Numbered from the stretch's first letter, positions 32,375 through 43,441 are shown. The stretch: 64,000 nt of DNA from Pseudomonas fulva (GCF_023517795.1 NZ_CP082928.1:1612001-1676000), one strand, 5' to 3'. The notes: generated by a model not told the origin, from the letters alone. Translations and numbers: made by a program.

Positions 32375-35300
32375 TCAGCGGGGCCGAGCCAGGCGCTCGA
32401 GAAAGTCCGCCGCGATCATCGGCCTGCCGAGCAGGTAGCCCTGGCCGACCTCGCACCCCAGCGTTTTCAGGTGCGCGAGCTGCTCCGGCGTTTCGATGCC
32501 TTCGGCCACGCATTCCAGGCCCAGGTTGCGGGCGATCATCAGGATGGTTTCCACCAGCAGGACGTTGTTGCCATTGCCGCCGATGCCCAGGTCCTGGGTG
32601 AAGCTGCGGTCGATCTTCAGGCGATCCAGCGGCAGGCGCTTGAGGTAGGTCAGGGAGGAATAGCCGGTGCCGAAGTCGTCGATCGAGAAGCGCACGCCGA
32701 GGGCCTTGAGCGCCTGCATGTTGGCGATGCACTGCTCGACGTCCTCGAGTAGCACGCCTTCGGTAAGCTCCAGTTCCAGCGCCGTGGCGGGCACGCCGTA
32801 GCGCTCCAGGCAGCCGCGTACCCGCTCGACGCACTCGCGGCTGCGCAGCTCGCGCGGGCTGAGGTTCACCGCCAGCACCACGCCGGGGTAGTGCGGCAAC
32901 CAGTCCTGCAGCGTGGCGCATGCCCGTTCCAGGACCCAACTGCCGATGTCCTGAATCAAACCGGTTTCCTCGGCCAGCGGGATGAACTGGCCCGGCAGGA
33001 TTTCGCCCTTCTCCGGGTGCGCCCAGCGCACCAGTACCTCGGCGCCGATCAACTGGCCATCACCCAGTTGCAGCTGCGGCTGGAACACCAGGTACAGCTG
33101 GTCGCGGGCAATCGCCTGGCGCAGCTCGCCCTGCAGCTGCAGGCGCTGGTCAATGGCCGCCTGCATCTCCGGGGCGAAGAAGTGCAGCGCGTTGCGCCCG
33201 GCCTGCTTGGCACGGTACATGGCGGTATCCGCCTGCTTGAGGACGTCGGCAGCGTTCTGCTCGCCGAATGGATGCAGGGCGATGCCGATGCTGGCACTCA
33301 TCGACAGCTCATGGCCGTCGACCACGCAGGGTCGCTCCAGGCTCTTGAGCAAGCGCTCGCCGACCAGCGCGGCCTGCTCGCCCGCCAGCTGGGCATTGGC
33401 GTCCAGCCCCTCGAGCAGCACCACGAACTCGTCGCCGCCCATGCGCGCCAGGGTGTCTTCGTTGCGCAGCTGTGCCTCCAGGCGCGCGGTGACTTCCCGC
33501 AGCAGGCTGTCGCCGACCAGATGGCCAAGGCTGTCGTTGACCGTCTTGAAATGGTCGAGGTCGATGAACAGCAGCGCGCCCAGACTGCCCTGGCGAATCT
33601 CGCGATCCATGGCGTGCTGCAGGCGATCGAGCATCAGCCGGCGATTGGGCAGGCCGGTCAGCTCGTCGCTGTAGGCCAGGCGCTCGATCTCGCGCTGGTA
33701 GCGCTGGCGCTCGGAAATGTCCGTCACGCTGCAGCGGATCAACGTCGGTTCGCCCGGCAAGCGCACCAGACGCACCTCGCAGGGGAACTGCCGGCCCTTG
33801 CTGTCGCAGTGCAGCCACTCGAACACCGGTACCTCGCCCGCCAGGGCAGCCTTGAGGTAATGTTTGGCGGCCTCGGACGACGGCCTGCCGTCGCTTTGCA
33901 ACTGCGGACTCAGTTCGAAGGGCCGGCGGTTGAGCAACTCCTCGCGGCGATAGCCGAACAGGCGCAGGGCATTGGCGTTGAAATCGACCATGCCGCCCTC
34001 CTCGCTGTACAGCATGATCGCCTCCGGCGCATGCTCGACGACGGTGCGGTAGCGGGCCTCCGCCTCGAAGCGCGCACTGATGTCCTCCACCAGCACCAGG
34101 AACATGCTGACCCCGCCATCGTTGCGCCGCACCGCGCGCAGGTTGAGCCGTGTCGGCACTTGGCTGCCATCGGCGCGCAGGAAGTAGCGGTCACGCTCGA
34201 AGCCCTCGCGGCTGCCGGCCAGCACCTCGTCGAGCAGCGGCTGTTCGGCTTCCAGGTCATCCGCCCAACTGATGCCGGCCCAACTGGACTCGAACAACTG
34301 CTCACGACTCAGGCCGAGGATGCTGCACAGCTTGAGGTTGACCTCCGACCAGCCGAAGGTCGGGGTGATCAGCGCCATGCCGATCAGCGGCGCCTCGAAG
34401 AACAGGCGCAGGCGGTCGTCGCGCTCGCGCAGTTGCTGCTCGGTGCGCCGCCGGGCGGTGATGTCCTGGGCGGCGCCGTAGATGCGCACCAGCTCACCGC
34501 CGTCGCGCTCGGCGACCCCGAGCAGCCTCACCCAGCGCGTGCGGCCCCTGGCGGTGGTGGCACGCACCTCGATGTCGAACTGATCCTCGCCCTTGTACAT
34601 CTTCTGCAGGGTGCGGCCGATCAGCTCGCGGCCAGCGGCATCGAACTGGCTCAGCGACTCCTCGAAGGACGGCGCGCCACTTTTCGGATCCAGTTCGTAG
34701 ATGGCGAAGCAGCCGGCGCTCCAGTACATGCTCATGTCGCGCATGTTCAGCGACCAGCCGCCCAGGTCGGCGATGTTTTCCGTCTGGGTGAACAGGTGGC
34801 TCTGCTGCTGCAGGGTTTCGCGCTGACGCACCATGTCCTGGGCCAGTTGCTCACGGGCGCTGACATCCTGCTGCATGACGATGAAGTGGCTGACGCCCTG
34901 CTCGTCGCGCATCGGCGCCAGGATCACCTCGCCCCAGAAGGCTTTACCGTCATGACGTTGCAGGCGCAGGACGGCATTGCCGGGTACTTCACGGCGGATG
35001 GCGGTTTCCAGCACATGCAAGCCTTCGTGGCGTTTTTCGCCACGCAGCAGCTCGAGCAGGCTCAAGCCCAGCGTGGCGTCGGCTTCACGCCCGCTGATCT
35101 GCTCGAAGGCCGGGTTGCAGTAGACCAGCGGCAGCTGTGCCTGGCGCGCGTCGGCGATCAGCACGCCCAGCGGGCTGGCATCCAGCGCCGAATGCGCCAG
35201 GGTCAGCTGGCGTTGCACCGCAGCGCTATGCACCAGGGCCAGGCGCAGATCGGTGAGGCTGCGGCCGATCAGCAGCGCCGCCACCACGAACAGCAGGATG

Positions 35301-36148
35301 CCGACCTGCAGCTCGAGGCGCTGCGGTTCGATCCAGCTGCTGACCGTCAGCACCTGGCCCCACGGCAGCCCCAGGGTGGCCAGGGCGCTGACCGCCGCCC
35401 CGCATACCGCGCCGGAAAACCCCCAGACCAGTGCCAGCCCCAGCATGACCAGGCCGGCGGCCGGCATCTTCAGGGTTGCCGGCAGCAGCTCGAGCAACAG
35501 CGGCAGGCACACCAGCACCGGCAGCAACGCGTAGCGCGACGGCAAGGTGCGCAAGGCCGTCGGCACCTGCAGCAGGGGCGTCGCGATGCCCGCGGCCGGC
35601 AGCAGCCAACCGCGCCGGCGCAACCAGGGGCTCAGGTAGGTCAGCAGGGCGATGGCGATCACCAGCGAGCTCAGGCTGTCGACCAGCCACAGGGTCAGCA
35701 CCAGCTGTGGCAACTGCGCCATCGTCAGCTCGCCAAGGAACACGCGGCAGCCGATCAACAGCAGGCTGGTCAACGCCACCGGCAGCAGGACGCCCAGCAG
35801 GATGAAGCGCAGCACGTGGCTGATGTCCGGCAGGGCCGCATCGAACGGGCGCCAGCGCAGCAGCAGGTAACAGCAGGCGACGCCGAGGGTTTCCGGGAGT
35901 GCATGCAGGGGCGCCTGGTGCCAGTCCAGGCCCCATAGCGGCGTGGAGAGCAGCGCGTTGGCATAGAGCGCCAGCAGCACACGTGGCCCCCACCAGAGCA
36001 CCAGTACCAGGCCGAGGGCGAACGGCAGGTAGAGGACGCCCAACCCGCTCTCGACCTGGGTGGTCAGCGACAGCTGGGTGGCCAGCTGGAATACCGGCAG
36101 CGGTAACCACCAGGTCCAGAACGGCAAGCGCTCGGCAGTGCGGGGCAT
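32375..36148 (-). CDS. MASE1-PAS-GGDEF-EAL membrane signalling protein
   Basis: A 1257-residue predicted dual diguanylate cyclase/phosphodiesterase. The N-terminal 300 residues form a MASE1-type multi-helix membrane sensor. About four PAS/PAC modules follow (about 320-820), then a GGDEF domain (RMGGDEFVVLLEG near 930) with an upstream RNED I-site, and a C-terminal EAL domain (GAEVLVRW, AVNLSPREL, LELTEGV, SIDDFGTGYSSL, AEGIET, GQGYLLGRPM). Both active sites look intact, so net activity is uncertain. The start at 36148 precedes the first membrane helix. It is a single gene, convergent with ldcA, downstream of the sensor kinase gene. Confidence 0.92.
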   Translation of the reverse strand: MPRTAERLPFWTWWLPLPVFQLATQLSLTTQVESGLGVLYLPFALGLVLVLWWGPRVLLALYANALLSTPLWGLDWHQAPLHALPETLGVACCYLLLRWRPFDAALPDISHVLRFILLGVLLPVALTSLLLIGCRVFLGELTMAQLPQLVLTLWLVDSLSSLVIAIALLTYLSPWLRRRGWLLPAAGIATPLLQVPTALRTLPSRYALLPVLVCLPLLLELLPATLKMPAAGLVMLGLALVWGFSGAVCGAAVSALATLGLPWGQVLTVSSWIEPQRLELQVGILLFVVAALLIGRSLTDLRLALVHSAAVQRQLTLAHSALDASPLGVLIADARQAQLPLVYCNPAFEQISGREADATLGLSLLELLRGEKRHEGLHVLETAIRREVPGNAVLRLQRHDGKAFWGEVILAPMRDEQGVSHFIVMQQDVSAREQLAQDMVRQRETLQQQSHLFTQTENIADLGGWSLNMRDMSMYWSAGCFAIYELDPKSGAPSFEESLSQFDAAGRELIGRTLQKMYKGEDQFDIEVRATTARGRTRWVRLLGVAERDGGELVRIYGAAQDITARRRTEQQLRERDDRLRLFFEAPLIGMALITPTFGWSEVNLKLCSILGLSREQLFESSWAGISWADDLEAEQPLLDEVLAGSREGFERDRYFLRADGSQVPTRLNLRAVRRNDGGVSMFLVLVEDISARFEAEARYRTVVEHAPEAIMLYSEEGGMVDFNANALRLFGYRREELLNRRPFELSPQLQSDGRPSSEAAKHYLKAALAGEVPVFEWLHCDSKGRQFPCEVRLVRLPGEPTLIRCSVTDISERQRYQREIERLAYSDELTGLPNRRLMLDRLQHAMDREIRQGSLGALLFIDLDHFKTVNDSLGHLVGDSLLREVTARLEAQLRNEDTLARMGGDEFVVLLEGLDANAQLAGEQAALVGERLLKSLERPCVVDGHELSMSASIGIALHPFGEQNAADVLKQADTAMYRAKQAGRNALHFFAPEMQAAIDQRLQLQGELRQAIARDQLYLVFQPQLQLGDGQLIGAEVLVRWAHPEKGEILPGQFIPLAEETGLIQDIGSWVLERACATLQDWLPHYPGVVLAVNLSPRELRSRECVERVRGCLERYGVPATALELELTEGVLLEDVEQCIANMQALKALGVRFSIDDFGTGYSSLTYLKRLPLDRLKIDRSFTQDLGIGGNGNNVLLVETILMIARNLGLECVAEGIETPEQLAHLKTLGCEVGQGYLLGRPMIAADFLERLARPR

Positions 36149-36238
36149 ACGAACCTCATATCGTTATGCCAGCACAGCATGAAGCAGCCCGTCAGGGCTG
36201 TACAGGTGCCTGCATCGAGTTAACAGCCTAGTCGAGAA

Positions 36239-37552
36239 TCAGGCCGCGTCGCGTGGCAACAGCAACCCCAGAGGCAGGCAGATACGGGCTTCCAGGCCGC
36301 CGCCGGTACGGTTGCGCAGCTCCACGCTGCCACCATGCAGCGAGGCGATGCGCTTGACGATGGCCAGGCCCAATCCGGCGCCCTTGCCACCGCGGGCGCT
36401 GTCGCCACGGATGAACGGGTTGACGATATTGCTCAGCTCGCTCGGGTCGATACCGGCGCCACGGTCCATCACGCTCAGCACCACGTAAGGCGCGCTATGG
36501 TCACCGGCCACCGACAGCACGATCTCCACCGGGCTGCCGCCATAGCGCAGGGCGTTTTCGATGAGGTTGACGATCAGCCGCTTGATCGACACCCGGCGCA
36601 GCGGAAAGGCCGGCACCGCCTCGAGGAACAGGCGCACCTGTTCGCTCTTCTGGTTGTAGGGGGCGACCACCTCGCGAATCAGCTCGGGCAGCACCAGTTC
36701 TTCGACCGGCTCGTCGCGACCGTCCCGGATGAAGGCCAGGAACTGGTCGAGAATGGCGTCCATGTCCTCGATATCGCGCACCATGTCGTCGGTCAGCTCC
36801 GAATCATGGTCGAGAAACTCCAGGGACAGCCGCAATCGGGTCAGCGGCGTACGCAAGTCATGGGACACCCCGGCCAGCATCAGCTCGCGCTCACGCCCGG
36901 CCTGCTCGACGTCCTCGGCCATCTGGTTGAAGGCGCGGTACACCTCGGCCATCTCGCTTGGCGTGTCGCTCACCGGCAACCGCACGCTGCGGCCCTGGCC
37001 GAACTGGCGGGCGGCGATCACCAGACGCTTGAGCGGCGCACTGAGCTGGCGCACGAAGATCCATGCCGCTGCCGTGGACAGCAGGCCGATGCCCAGGAAC
37101 CAGCCCAGCACGCTCCAGATCCGCTGGCCACGCAGCGGATGCGGGTAGAGCGGCACGCGCACCCAGTCCTCACCGAGCGTCGGCGCGTGCACCCAGAGGG
37201 CCGGCGGGCTCTTGGCGCGCACCCGGGTTTCGGTATCCGGGCCCAGCTCGGACTGCATCTGCCGCTGGAAGATCTCGCTATAGGGCCAGTGCTCCTCGCT
37301 GGCCGGCACTTCCGCCCGGGTCACCCGCTTGAGGCCGGCGGCCTCGGCGATATTGGCGCGGTCGTCGGCATCCGCCGCCCAATAGGCGCGCAGGGTCAGT
37401 GCAGCGCCGTGGCTGTACTGACGGTCCACCAGCACGTCCTCGTTCATCATCAGGTAGACGAGGGTCAGCGCCTTGGAGAACAGCACGACGATCAGCACCA
37501 GCCAGAGGGTGCGCGAGAAGAAGCTTTGCGGAAACCAGAGTGGAGCTTTCAT
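36239..37552 (-). CDS. amgS: EnvZ/AmgS-type sensor histidine kinase
   Basis: A 437-residue inner membrane kinase: an N-terminal transmembrane helix (LWLVLIVVLFSKALTLVYLM), a periplasmic loop, a second helix near residue 180, HAMP, HisKA with AGVSHDLRTPLTRLRL (His near 245) and HATPase with NLIENALRYG, MDRGAGIDPSEL and GLGLAIVKRIASLHGG. With the OmpR-like partner upstream and tex and gshA beyond, it matches the AmgRS pair of P. aeruginosa that senses membrane protein stress and affects aminoglycoside tolerance. A MITE-like repeat separates it from its partner. Confidence 0.92.
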   Translation of the reverse strand: MKAPLWFPQSFFSRTLWLVLIVVLFSKALTLVYLMMNEDVLVDRQYSHGAALTLRAYWAADADDRANIAEAAGLKRVTRAEVPASEEHWPYSEIFQRQMQSELGPDTETRVRAKSPPALWVHAPTLGEDWVRVPLYPHPLRGQRIWSVLGWFLGIGLLSTAAAWIFVRQLSAPLKRLVIAARQFGQGRSVRLPVSDTPSEMAEVYRAFNQMAEDVEQAGRERELMLAGVSHDLRTPLTRLRLSLEFLDHDSELTDDMVRDIEDMDAILDQFLAFIRDGRDEPVEELVLPELIREVVAPYNQKSEQVRLFLEAVPAFPLRRVSIKRLIVNLIENALRYGGSPVEIVLSVAGDHSAPYVVLSVMDRGAGIDPSELSNIVNPFIRGDSARGGKGAGLGLAIVKRIASLHGGSVELRNRTGGGLEARICLPLGLLLPRDAA

Positions 37553-37649
37553 AGGAACAGGAGCCGGGGCAGAACGCTGAAGGCGGGGGCTGAACGAAAG
37601 AGGGCTGGTTTCGGTAGCCAGCCCTCATGCGTTTATCGGTCTACGGTCC

Positions 37650-37809
37650 GTTGAGAAACGTAGGCGACGACTGCACGGATGCAGGAGGTGAAGCGAAGCA
37701 GGAAGCCAGCGCAAGACGAAGATAGCCGATAAAGCGCAGTGTACGGGCAGTACATGAGCATTTTCGCTTACCTTCAACGCCGCGATGGCAACCCAGGCAG
37801 TTTCTCACC
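37650..37809 (+). repeat. MITE-like palindromic element, type A, copy 2
   Basis: About 160 bp bounded by GTTGAGAAAC and GTTTCTCACC (9 of 10 complementary). The centre AAGCGCAGTGTACGGGCAGTACATGAGCATTTT resembles the copy at 7535-7676 (given here as positions 37733-37765). It lies between the response regulator stop and the kinase start, so it should be transcribed within the amgRS mRNA. Confidence 0.75.
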
Positions 37810-37815
37810 AGCCTG

Positions 37816-38553
37816 TTACTTGTTGCCGTCCGGCACGAACACATACCCCACGCCCCACACGGTCTGGATATAGCGCGGCTTGGACGGGTCCGGCTCGATC
37901 AGGCGGCGCAGGCGGGAAATCTGCACGTCGATGGAGCGCTCCAGGGCGTCCCACTCGCGGCCACGGGCCAGGTTCATCAGCTTGTCGCGGGTCAGCGGCT
38001 CGCGGGCGTGCTGCACCAGCGCCTTGAGTACCGCGAACTCACCGGTGGTGAGCATGTGCACCTCGTTGCCCTTCTTCAGCTCGCGGGTGGCCAGGGACAG
38101 CTCGTACTCACCAAAGGTGACACTCTCGTCCTCGCTGCCCGGGGCGCCCGGCACCACCGGCGCCTGGCGGCGCAGCACGGCCTTGATACGGGCCAGCAGT
38201 TCGCGGGGGTTGAACGGCTTGGCCAGGTAGTCGTCGGCGCCGATTTCCAGACCCTGGATGCGGCTGCCCTCGTCGCCCTTGGCGGTCAGCATGATGATCG
38301 GCACCTGGTTGTTGGCGGCGCGCAGGCGACGGCAGGCACTCATGCCATCCTCGCCTGGCAGCATCAGGTCGAGCACCACCAGGTTGAACAGTTCGCGCGA
38401 CAGCAGGCGGTCCATCTGCTCGACGTTCTCCACCGCGCGTACGCGGTAGCCCTGCTCGTCGAAGAAGCGCTCGAGCAGACGACGCAGGCGGGCGTCGTCA
38501 TCGACAATCAGGATCTTCTCGCCTTCGACCGGTTGTACTGCAGTGCTGCTCAT
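37816..38553 (-). CDS. amgR: OmpR/AmgR-type response regulator
   Basis: A 245-residue two-component regulator with receiver domain (ILIVDDDARLRRLL, phosphoacceptor Asp in LVVLDLMLPGEDG near residue 63, KPFNPRELLAR) and OmpR winged-helix DNA-binding domain (MLTTGEFAVLKALV, SRLRRLIEPDPSKPRYIQTV). ATG 38553 gives MSSTAVQPVEGEKILIVDDD; the upstream extension to 38802 is not conserved. It precedes the EnvZ-like kinase and is divergent from tex. Confidence 0.95.
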   Translation of the reverse strand: MSSTAVQPVEGEKILIVDDDARLRRLLERFFDEQGYRVRAVENVEQMDRLLSRELFNLVVLDLMLPGEDGMSACRRLRAANNQVPIIMLTAKGDEGSRIQGLEIGADDYLAKPFNPRELLARIKAVLRRQAPVVPGAPGSEDESVTFGEYELSLATRELKKGNEVHMLTTGEFAVLKALVQHAREPLTRDKLMNLARGREWDALERSIDVQISRLRRLIEPDPSKPRYIQTVWGVGYVFVPDGNK

Positions 38554-38742
38554 AGAGGCTCCTTGAACGAGAGTCCGCGGCGCAATGCGCCGGGCTGAAC
38601 GGTGGGCATTATGGCTCAAAGGCCGTATGGACCACGCCATGCCCATTGTTAGCAGATTTTTCGCCGCAATTGGCGCACTTGCGCCTGATTCGCGGTCTGA
38701 CGGCGGGCAAAGGCGGATGGCCTGAGCGCAGCGTTGCGTGGC

Positions 38743-38748
38743 TATAAT
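38743..38748 (+). promoter_or_regulatory. Candidate -10 element for tex
   Basis: TATAAT in the 266-bp gap between the divergent amgR and tex genes, 71 bp before the tex start. The -35 is not obvious. Confidence 0.45.
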
Positions 38749-38819
38749 GCGCCGTTTTATCGTCCGGCCCATCATGAGCGAGGCCGGTTCCAGTCGTTTC
38801 AAGGTGGATTCTTCTTTCT

Positions 38820-41147
38820 ATGCTCAGCATCAACAACCGTATCGCCGAAGAACTGGGCGTGCGCCCGCAACAGGTCGCCGCCGCCGTCGCCCTGCTCGAC
38901 GAAGGCTCCACCGTGCCGTTCATCGCCCGTTACCGCAAGGAAGTCACCGGCAGCCTCGACGATACCCAGCTGCGCAACCTGGAAGAGCGCCTGCGCTACC
39001 TGCGCGAGCTCGATGATCGTCGCGCCAGCATCCTCGCCAGCATCGAGGAACAGGGCAAGTTGACCCCCGAGCTGACCCGCGAAATCAACCTCGCCGACAC
39101 CAAGACGCGTCTCGAAGACCTCTACCTGCCCTACAAGCAGAAGCGCCGCACCAAGGGCCAGATCGCCCTGGAAGCCGGCCTCGGCGAACTGGCCGACGCG
39201 CTGTTCAATGATCCGAGCCTGACCCCGGAGAGCGAAGCGGCGCGCTTCATCGATGCCGAGAAAGGCTTCGCCGACACCAAGGCAGTGCTCGAAGGCGCCA
39301 AGTACATCCTCATGGAGCGCTTCGCCGAGGACGCCAGCCTGCTCAGCAGCCTGCGCAGCTTCCTCAAGGACAACGCCACCCTGAGCGCCCGGGTCATCGC
39401 CGGCAAGGAAAACGAAGGCGCCAAGTTCCGCGACTATTTCGAGCATGACGAAAAGCTCAAGGGCGCCCCGTCGCACCGCGCCCTGGCGATCTTCCGGGGT
39501 CGCAACGAGGGCATCCTCACGGCCAGCCTCAAGGTCGGTGAGGAGCTGCCCGGCACCCTGCATCCCTGCGAGGGCATGATCGCCGAGCGTTTCGGCATCG
39601 CCAACCAGGGCCGCGCCGCGGACAAATGGCTGGGCGAAGTGGTGCGCTGGACCTGGAAGGTCAAGCTCTACACCCACCTGGAAACCGACCTGCTCGGCGA
39701 GCTGCGCGAAGGCGCCGAAGACGAGGCGATCAGCGTGTTCGCCCGCAACCTGCACGACCTGCTGCTCGCCGCACCGGCGGGCCCGCGCGCGACCCTGGGC
39801 CTCGACCCGGGCCTGCGCACCGGCTGCAAGGTGGCAGTGGTCGACGCCACCGGCAAGCTGCTCGATACCGCCACCGTCTACCCGCACGCGCCGCGCAACG
39901 ACTGGGACGGCACCCTCAACGTGCTGGCCAAGCTGTGCGCCAAGCACGGCGTCGACCTGATCGCCATCGGCAACGGCACCGCCAGCCGCGAGACCGACAA
40001 GCTGGCCATCGAGCTGATCAAGAAATACCCGGGCCTGAAGATGACCAAGATCATGGTCAGCGAAGCCGGCGCCTCGGTGTATTCCGCCTCGGAACTGGCG
40101 GCCAGGGAATTCCCGGACCTCGACGTGTCGCTGCGTGGCGCGGTAAGTATCGCCCGTCGCCTGCAGGATCCGCTGGCCGAGCTGGTGAAGATCGACCCGA
40201 AATCCATTGGCGTGGGCCAGTACCAGCACGATGTGTCCCAATTGAAATTGGCGCGTAGCCTGGACGCCGTGGTGGAAGACTGCGTGAACGCCGTGGGTGT
40301 GGACGTCAACACCGCCTCCAGCGCCCTGCTGGCGCGCATCTCCGGCCTCAACGCCACCCTGGCGCAGAACATCGTCGCCCACCGCGATGCCCACGGCGCC
40401 TTCAAGACCCGCGACGCCCTCAAGAAAGTCCCGCGCCTGGGCGACAAGACCTTCGAACAGGCCGCCGGCTTCCTGCGCGTGATGAATGGCGACAACCCGC
40501 TGGACGCCTCCGCGGTGCACCCGGAAACCTACCCCCTGGTACAGCGCATCGCCGCCGACACCGGCCGCGACATCCGCTCGCTGATCGGCGACGCGGGCTT
40601 CCTCAAGCGCCTGGACCCGAAGAAATTCACCGACGAGACCTTCGGCCAGGTGACCGTCAGCGACATTCTCAGCGAGCTGGAAAAGCCCGGCCGCGATCCG
40701 CGCCCCGAGTTCAAGACCGCCGAGTTCCAAGAAGGCGTGGAAACCCTGAAGGATCTCGAACTGGGGATGATCCTCGAGGGCGTGGTGACCAACGTGACCA
40801 ACTTCGGTGCCTTCGTCGATATCGGCGTGCACCAGGACGGCCTGGTGCATATCTCGGCGCTGTCCGAGAAATTCATCAAGGACCCGCACGAGGCGGTCAA
40901 GGCCGGCGACGTGGTCAAGGTCAAGGTCATGGAAGTGGACATCCCGCGCAACCGCATCGCCCTGTCGATGCGCATGAGCGACACACCCGGCGAGAAGGTC
41001 GATGGCCCCCGTGGTGCTGGCCGTCAGGGCGGCGGCAAGGGTGGCCAGGCGCCGCGCAGCGAGCGTCACTCCGGCCAGGACAAACCGGCTCCGGCCAATG
41101 CCGCCATGGCCGCGTTGTTCGCCAATGCCAAGCAGCTGAGGAAGTAG
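38820..41147 (+). CDS. tex: Tex-family RNA-binding transcription accessory protein
   Basis: A 775-residue cytoplasmic nucleic-acid-binding protein. Order: N-terminal helical Tex domain ([20 protein letters not shown]), YqgF/RNase H-like domain ([18 protein letters not shown] near residue 325), helix-hairpin-helix units ([20 protein letters not shown]) and a C-terminal S1 domain ([20 protein letters not shown] near 655), ending in a Gly/Arg-rich tail. Family members affect transcription and expression of virulence traits. The thioesterase gene follows 3 bp after the stop. Confidence 0.96.
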   Translation: MLSINNRIAEELGVRPQQVAAAVALLDEGSTVPFIARYRKEVTGSLDDTQLRNLEERLRYLRELDDRRASILASIEEQGKLTPELTREINLADTKTRLEDLYLPYKQKRRTKGQIALEAGLGELADALFNDPSLTPESEAARFIDAEKGFADTKAVLEGAKYILMERFAEDASLLSSLRSFLKDNATLSARVIAGKENEGAKFRDYFEHDEKLKGAPSHRALAIFRGRNEGILTASLKVGEELPGTLHPCEGMIAERFGIANQGRAADKWLGEVVRWTWKVKLYTHLETDLLGELREGAEDEAISVFARNLHDLLLAAPAGPRATLGLDPGLRTGCKVAVVDATGKLLDTATVYPHAPRNDWDGTLNVLAKLCAKHGVDLIAIGNGTASRETDKLAIELIKKYPGLKMTKIMVSEAGASVYSASELAAREFPDLDVSLRGAVSIARRLQDPLAELVKIDPKSIGVGQYQHDVSQLKLARSLDAVVEDCVNAVGVDVNTASSALLARISGLNATLAQNIVAHRDAHGAFKTRDALKKVPRLGDKTFEQAAGFLRVMNGDNPLDASAVHPETYPLVQRIAADTGRDIRSLIGDAGFLKRLDPKKFTDETFGQVTVSDILSELEKPGRDPRPEFKTAEFQEGVETLKDLELGMILEGVVTNVTNFGAFVDIGVHQDGLVHISALSEKFIKDPHEAVKAGDVVKVKVMEVDIPRNRIALSMRMSDTPGEKVDGPRGAGRQGGGKGGQAPRSERHSGQDKPAPANAAMAALFANAKQLRK

Positions 41148-41150
41148 AGA

Positions 41151-41540
41151 ATGAGCCAACCCGTGGACGAGATCGGCAAGAGCAGCGCCTTCGGGCGCCT
41201 GCTCGGCCTCAAGATCGTCAAGGCCGAGGCCGGCGAGGCGATCATCGCCCTGAGCATGCACGATGGCCTGCGCAACCTGCATGGCAAGCTGCACGGCGGC
41301 GCGCTGTTCTCGCTGATCGACACCGCCATGGGCCAGGCCAGTCACAGCCTGACCGACGGCGAGCCGAGCAGCGTCACCCTGGAGTGCAAGGTCAACTACA
41401 TCCGCGGCGTCACCGAGGGTGACCTGAGCTGCCGCGCCTGGGTCGTCCACGCCGGGCGCCGCACCCAGGTGATCGAGGCCGAAGTGCACCAGCACGACAA
41501 GCTGGTGGCCAAGGCCCAGGCGACCTTCGCCTGCCTCTAA
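41151..41540 (+). CDS. PaaI-family hotdog thioesterase
   Basis: A 129-residue hotdog-fold protein with the active-site segment NLHGKLHGGALFSLIDTAMG and VTLECKVNYIRGV. It is likely an acyl-CoA or aryl-CoA thioesterase; the substrate is unknown. It starts 3 bp after the tex stop, so it is coexpressed with it. Confidence 0.9.
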   Translation: MSQPVDEIGKSSAFGRLLGLKIVKAEAGEAIIALSMHDGLRNLHGKLHGGALFSLIDTAMGQASHSLTDGEPSSVTLECKVNYIRGVTEGDLSCRAWVVHAGRRTQVIEAEVHQHDKLVAKAQATFACL

Positions 41541-41700
41541 GAACCTGTTTATGATCTTTCAGTAGTTCGTAGGGTGGACGACGCTTCATCCGTCCACCGC
41601 CCCGTGATCGCAACGGTGGATGAAAAGAGCGTCATCCACCCTACGGCCGCTTCTGCCTTGTAGCTGTCGCTTCATGCTCATAAAGATCGTGAACAGGCTC
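41541..41700 (+). repeat. MITE-like element, type B, copy 1, with nested inverted repeats
   Basis: The outer repeat GAACCTGTTTATGATCTTT (41541-41559) pairs with 41682-41700 at 16 of 19 positions. An inner repeat GTAGGGTGGA / TCCACCCTAC spans 41569-41644. A related inner unit lies inverted at 59160-59261. It fills half of the 320-bp thioesterase-gshA gap; the rest shows no gene. Confidence 0.85.
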
Positions 41701-41860
41701 CGAGGCCCATGTCACGGGCAGCGGCGCCATGAAAGCCGTCTGCGCATGTCGCTAAAACGTACACGCCTTTCGCCAGACGACCAACGTCAGCAATTCGCCC
41801 CTTGTAGAGTCCAGCGTCCACCCCCATATTGGGGCGACCGCTGCGTGAAGGAATGCAATC

Positions 41861-43441
41861 TTGAGCGACCTGTTCTCCCGCCGTCTGGCCCTGCTCGGCG
41901 AGCATGCCAACCTGTCCCTGCTCTCCCAGTGCCTGCATGGCATCGAGCGCGAATGCCTGCGCGTCGATGAAAGCGGCCAACTGGCCCTGAGCGGGCACCC
42001 GGCCGCGCTGGGTTCGGCGCTCACCAATGGGCAGATCACCACGGACTACTCCGAATCCCTGCTCGAGTTCATCACCGCCACCGCGGTCGACCCGGGCGAC
42101 ACCCTGGCCGAGCTTGAGCGCATCCACCGCTTCGTGTACAGCAAGCTCGACGGCGAATACCTGTGGAGCCCGTCGATGCCCGGCCCGCTGCCGGATGAAG
42201 AGACCATCCCGATCGCCCGCTACGGCAGCTCGCACATCGGCCAGCTCAAGTACGTGTACCGCAAGGGCTTGGCCCTGCGCTACGGCAAGACCATGCAGTG
42301 CATTGCCGGCATCCACTACAACTTCTCCCTGCCCGAGCCCCTGTGGGCGGTACTGCAGGAGGCCGAAGGCGATGGGCGCAGCGCCCGCGACTATCAGTCG
42401 TCGCGCTACATCGCGCTGATCCGCAACTTTCGCCGCTACAGCTGGCTGCTGATGTACCTGTTCGGCGCCTCGCCGGCACTGGACAAGAACTTCATGCGTG
42501 GCCGCCCGCACCAGCTCCAGGAGCTGGACGTCGACACCCTGTACCTGCCCTACGCCACCAGCCTGCGCATGAGCGACCTGGGTTACCAGAGCGAAGCCCA
42601 GGCGGGCCTCACGCCCTGCTACAACGACCTGGTCAGCTACACCGACAGCCTGCGCCAGGCGGTTGGCACGCCCTACCCGCCCTATGTCGATATCGGCACC
42701 AAGAAAGACGGCGAGTGGCTGCAGCTCAACACCAACGTGCTGCAGATCGAGAACGAGTACTACTCCAATATCCGCCCGAAACGCGTGACCTACAGTGGCG
42801 AGCGGCCGATCCAGGCGCTGATGGCCCGGGGCGTGCAGTACGTCGAGGCGCGCTGCCTGGACATCAACCCGTTCCTGCCGATGGGCATCGACCTCGCCGA
42901 ATCGCGTTTCCTCGACGCCTTCCTGCTCTACTGCGCCCTGCAGGACAGCCCGCAACTGAGCAACGGCGAATGCGGCGCCTGTTCGGACAACTTCCTCAAG
43001 GTGGTCAAGGACGGTCGTCGTCCCGGCCTGCACCTGCAACGCCATGGCGCGCCGGTGGTCCTGCAGACCTGGGCCCACGAGCTGCTCGACGGCATCGAGG
43101 CGATCACCCGACTGCTCGACCGCAGCAAGGGTACGGACGCCCACGGCGCGGCCCTGCAGGCCCAACGCGCGAAAATCGACGATGCCAGCCTGACGCCGTC
43201 GGCCCAGGTGCTCACCGAGTTGCAGAAAGGCGAAAGCTTTGCCGCGTTCTCGCTGCGCCAGAGCAAGCGCCACGCCGAGCACTTCCGCAGCCAGCCACTG
43301 AACGCCGAGCAGCAGGCCCAATTCGAACAGGCCGCCCGGCAGTCATTGCAGGAACAGGCCGAACTCGAAGCCCACGAGGAAGGCGACTTCGACAGTTTCG
43401 CCGCCGCCTACCAGGCCAGCATCCTCGCCCTGGCCGTGTGA
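41861..43441 (+). CDS. gshA: Glutamate-cysteine ligase
   Basis: A 526-residue enzyme of the gamma-proteobacterial GshA type that makes gamma-glutamylcysteine, the first step of glutathione synthesis. Conserved stretches: [20 protein letters not shown] near residue 27, [43 protein letters not shown] and CGACSDNFL. The start is TTG at 41861 (TTGAGCGACCTG), with AAGGAATG upstream. Confidence 0.95.
   Translation: MSDLFSRRLALLGEHANLSLLSQCLHGIERECLRVDESGQLALSGHPAALGSALTNGQITTDYSESLLEFITATAVDPGDTLAELERIHRFVYSKLDGEYLWSPSMPGPLPDEETIPIARYGSSHIGQLKYVYRKGLALRYGKTMQCIAGIHYNFSLPEPLWAVLQEAEGDGRSARDYQSSRYIALIRNFRRYSWLLMYLFGASPALDKNFMRGRPHQLQELDVDTLYLPYATSLRMSDLGYQSEAQAGLTPCYNDLVSYTDSLRQAVGTPYPPYVDIGTKKDGEWLQLNTNVLQIENEYYSNIRPKRVTYSGERPIQALMARGVQYVEARCLDINPFLPMGIDLAESRFLDAFLLYCALQDSPQLSNGECGACSDNFLKVVKDGRRPGLHLQRHGAPVVLQTWAHELLDGIEAITRLLDRSKGTDAHGAALQAQRAKIDDASLTPSAQVLTELQKGESFAAFSLRQSKRHAEHFRSQPLNAEQQAQFEQAARQSLQEQAELEAHEEGDFDSFAAAYQASILALAV

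Noticed and set aside
32891..35938. Open frame of 1015 codons on the plus strand within the MASE1-PAS-GGDEF-EAL gene
   Set aside because: Antisense shadow of a real gene with intact GGDEF and EAL motifs.
38799..41495. Open frame of 898 codons antisense to tex
   Set aside because: Shadow of tex; the sense strand has all Tex domains and a proper start.
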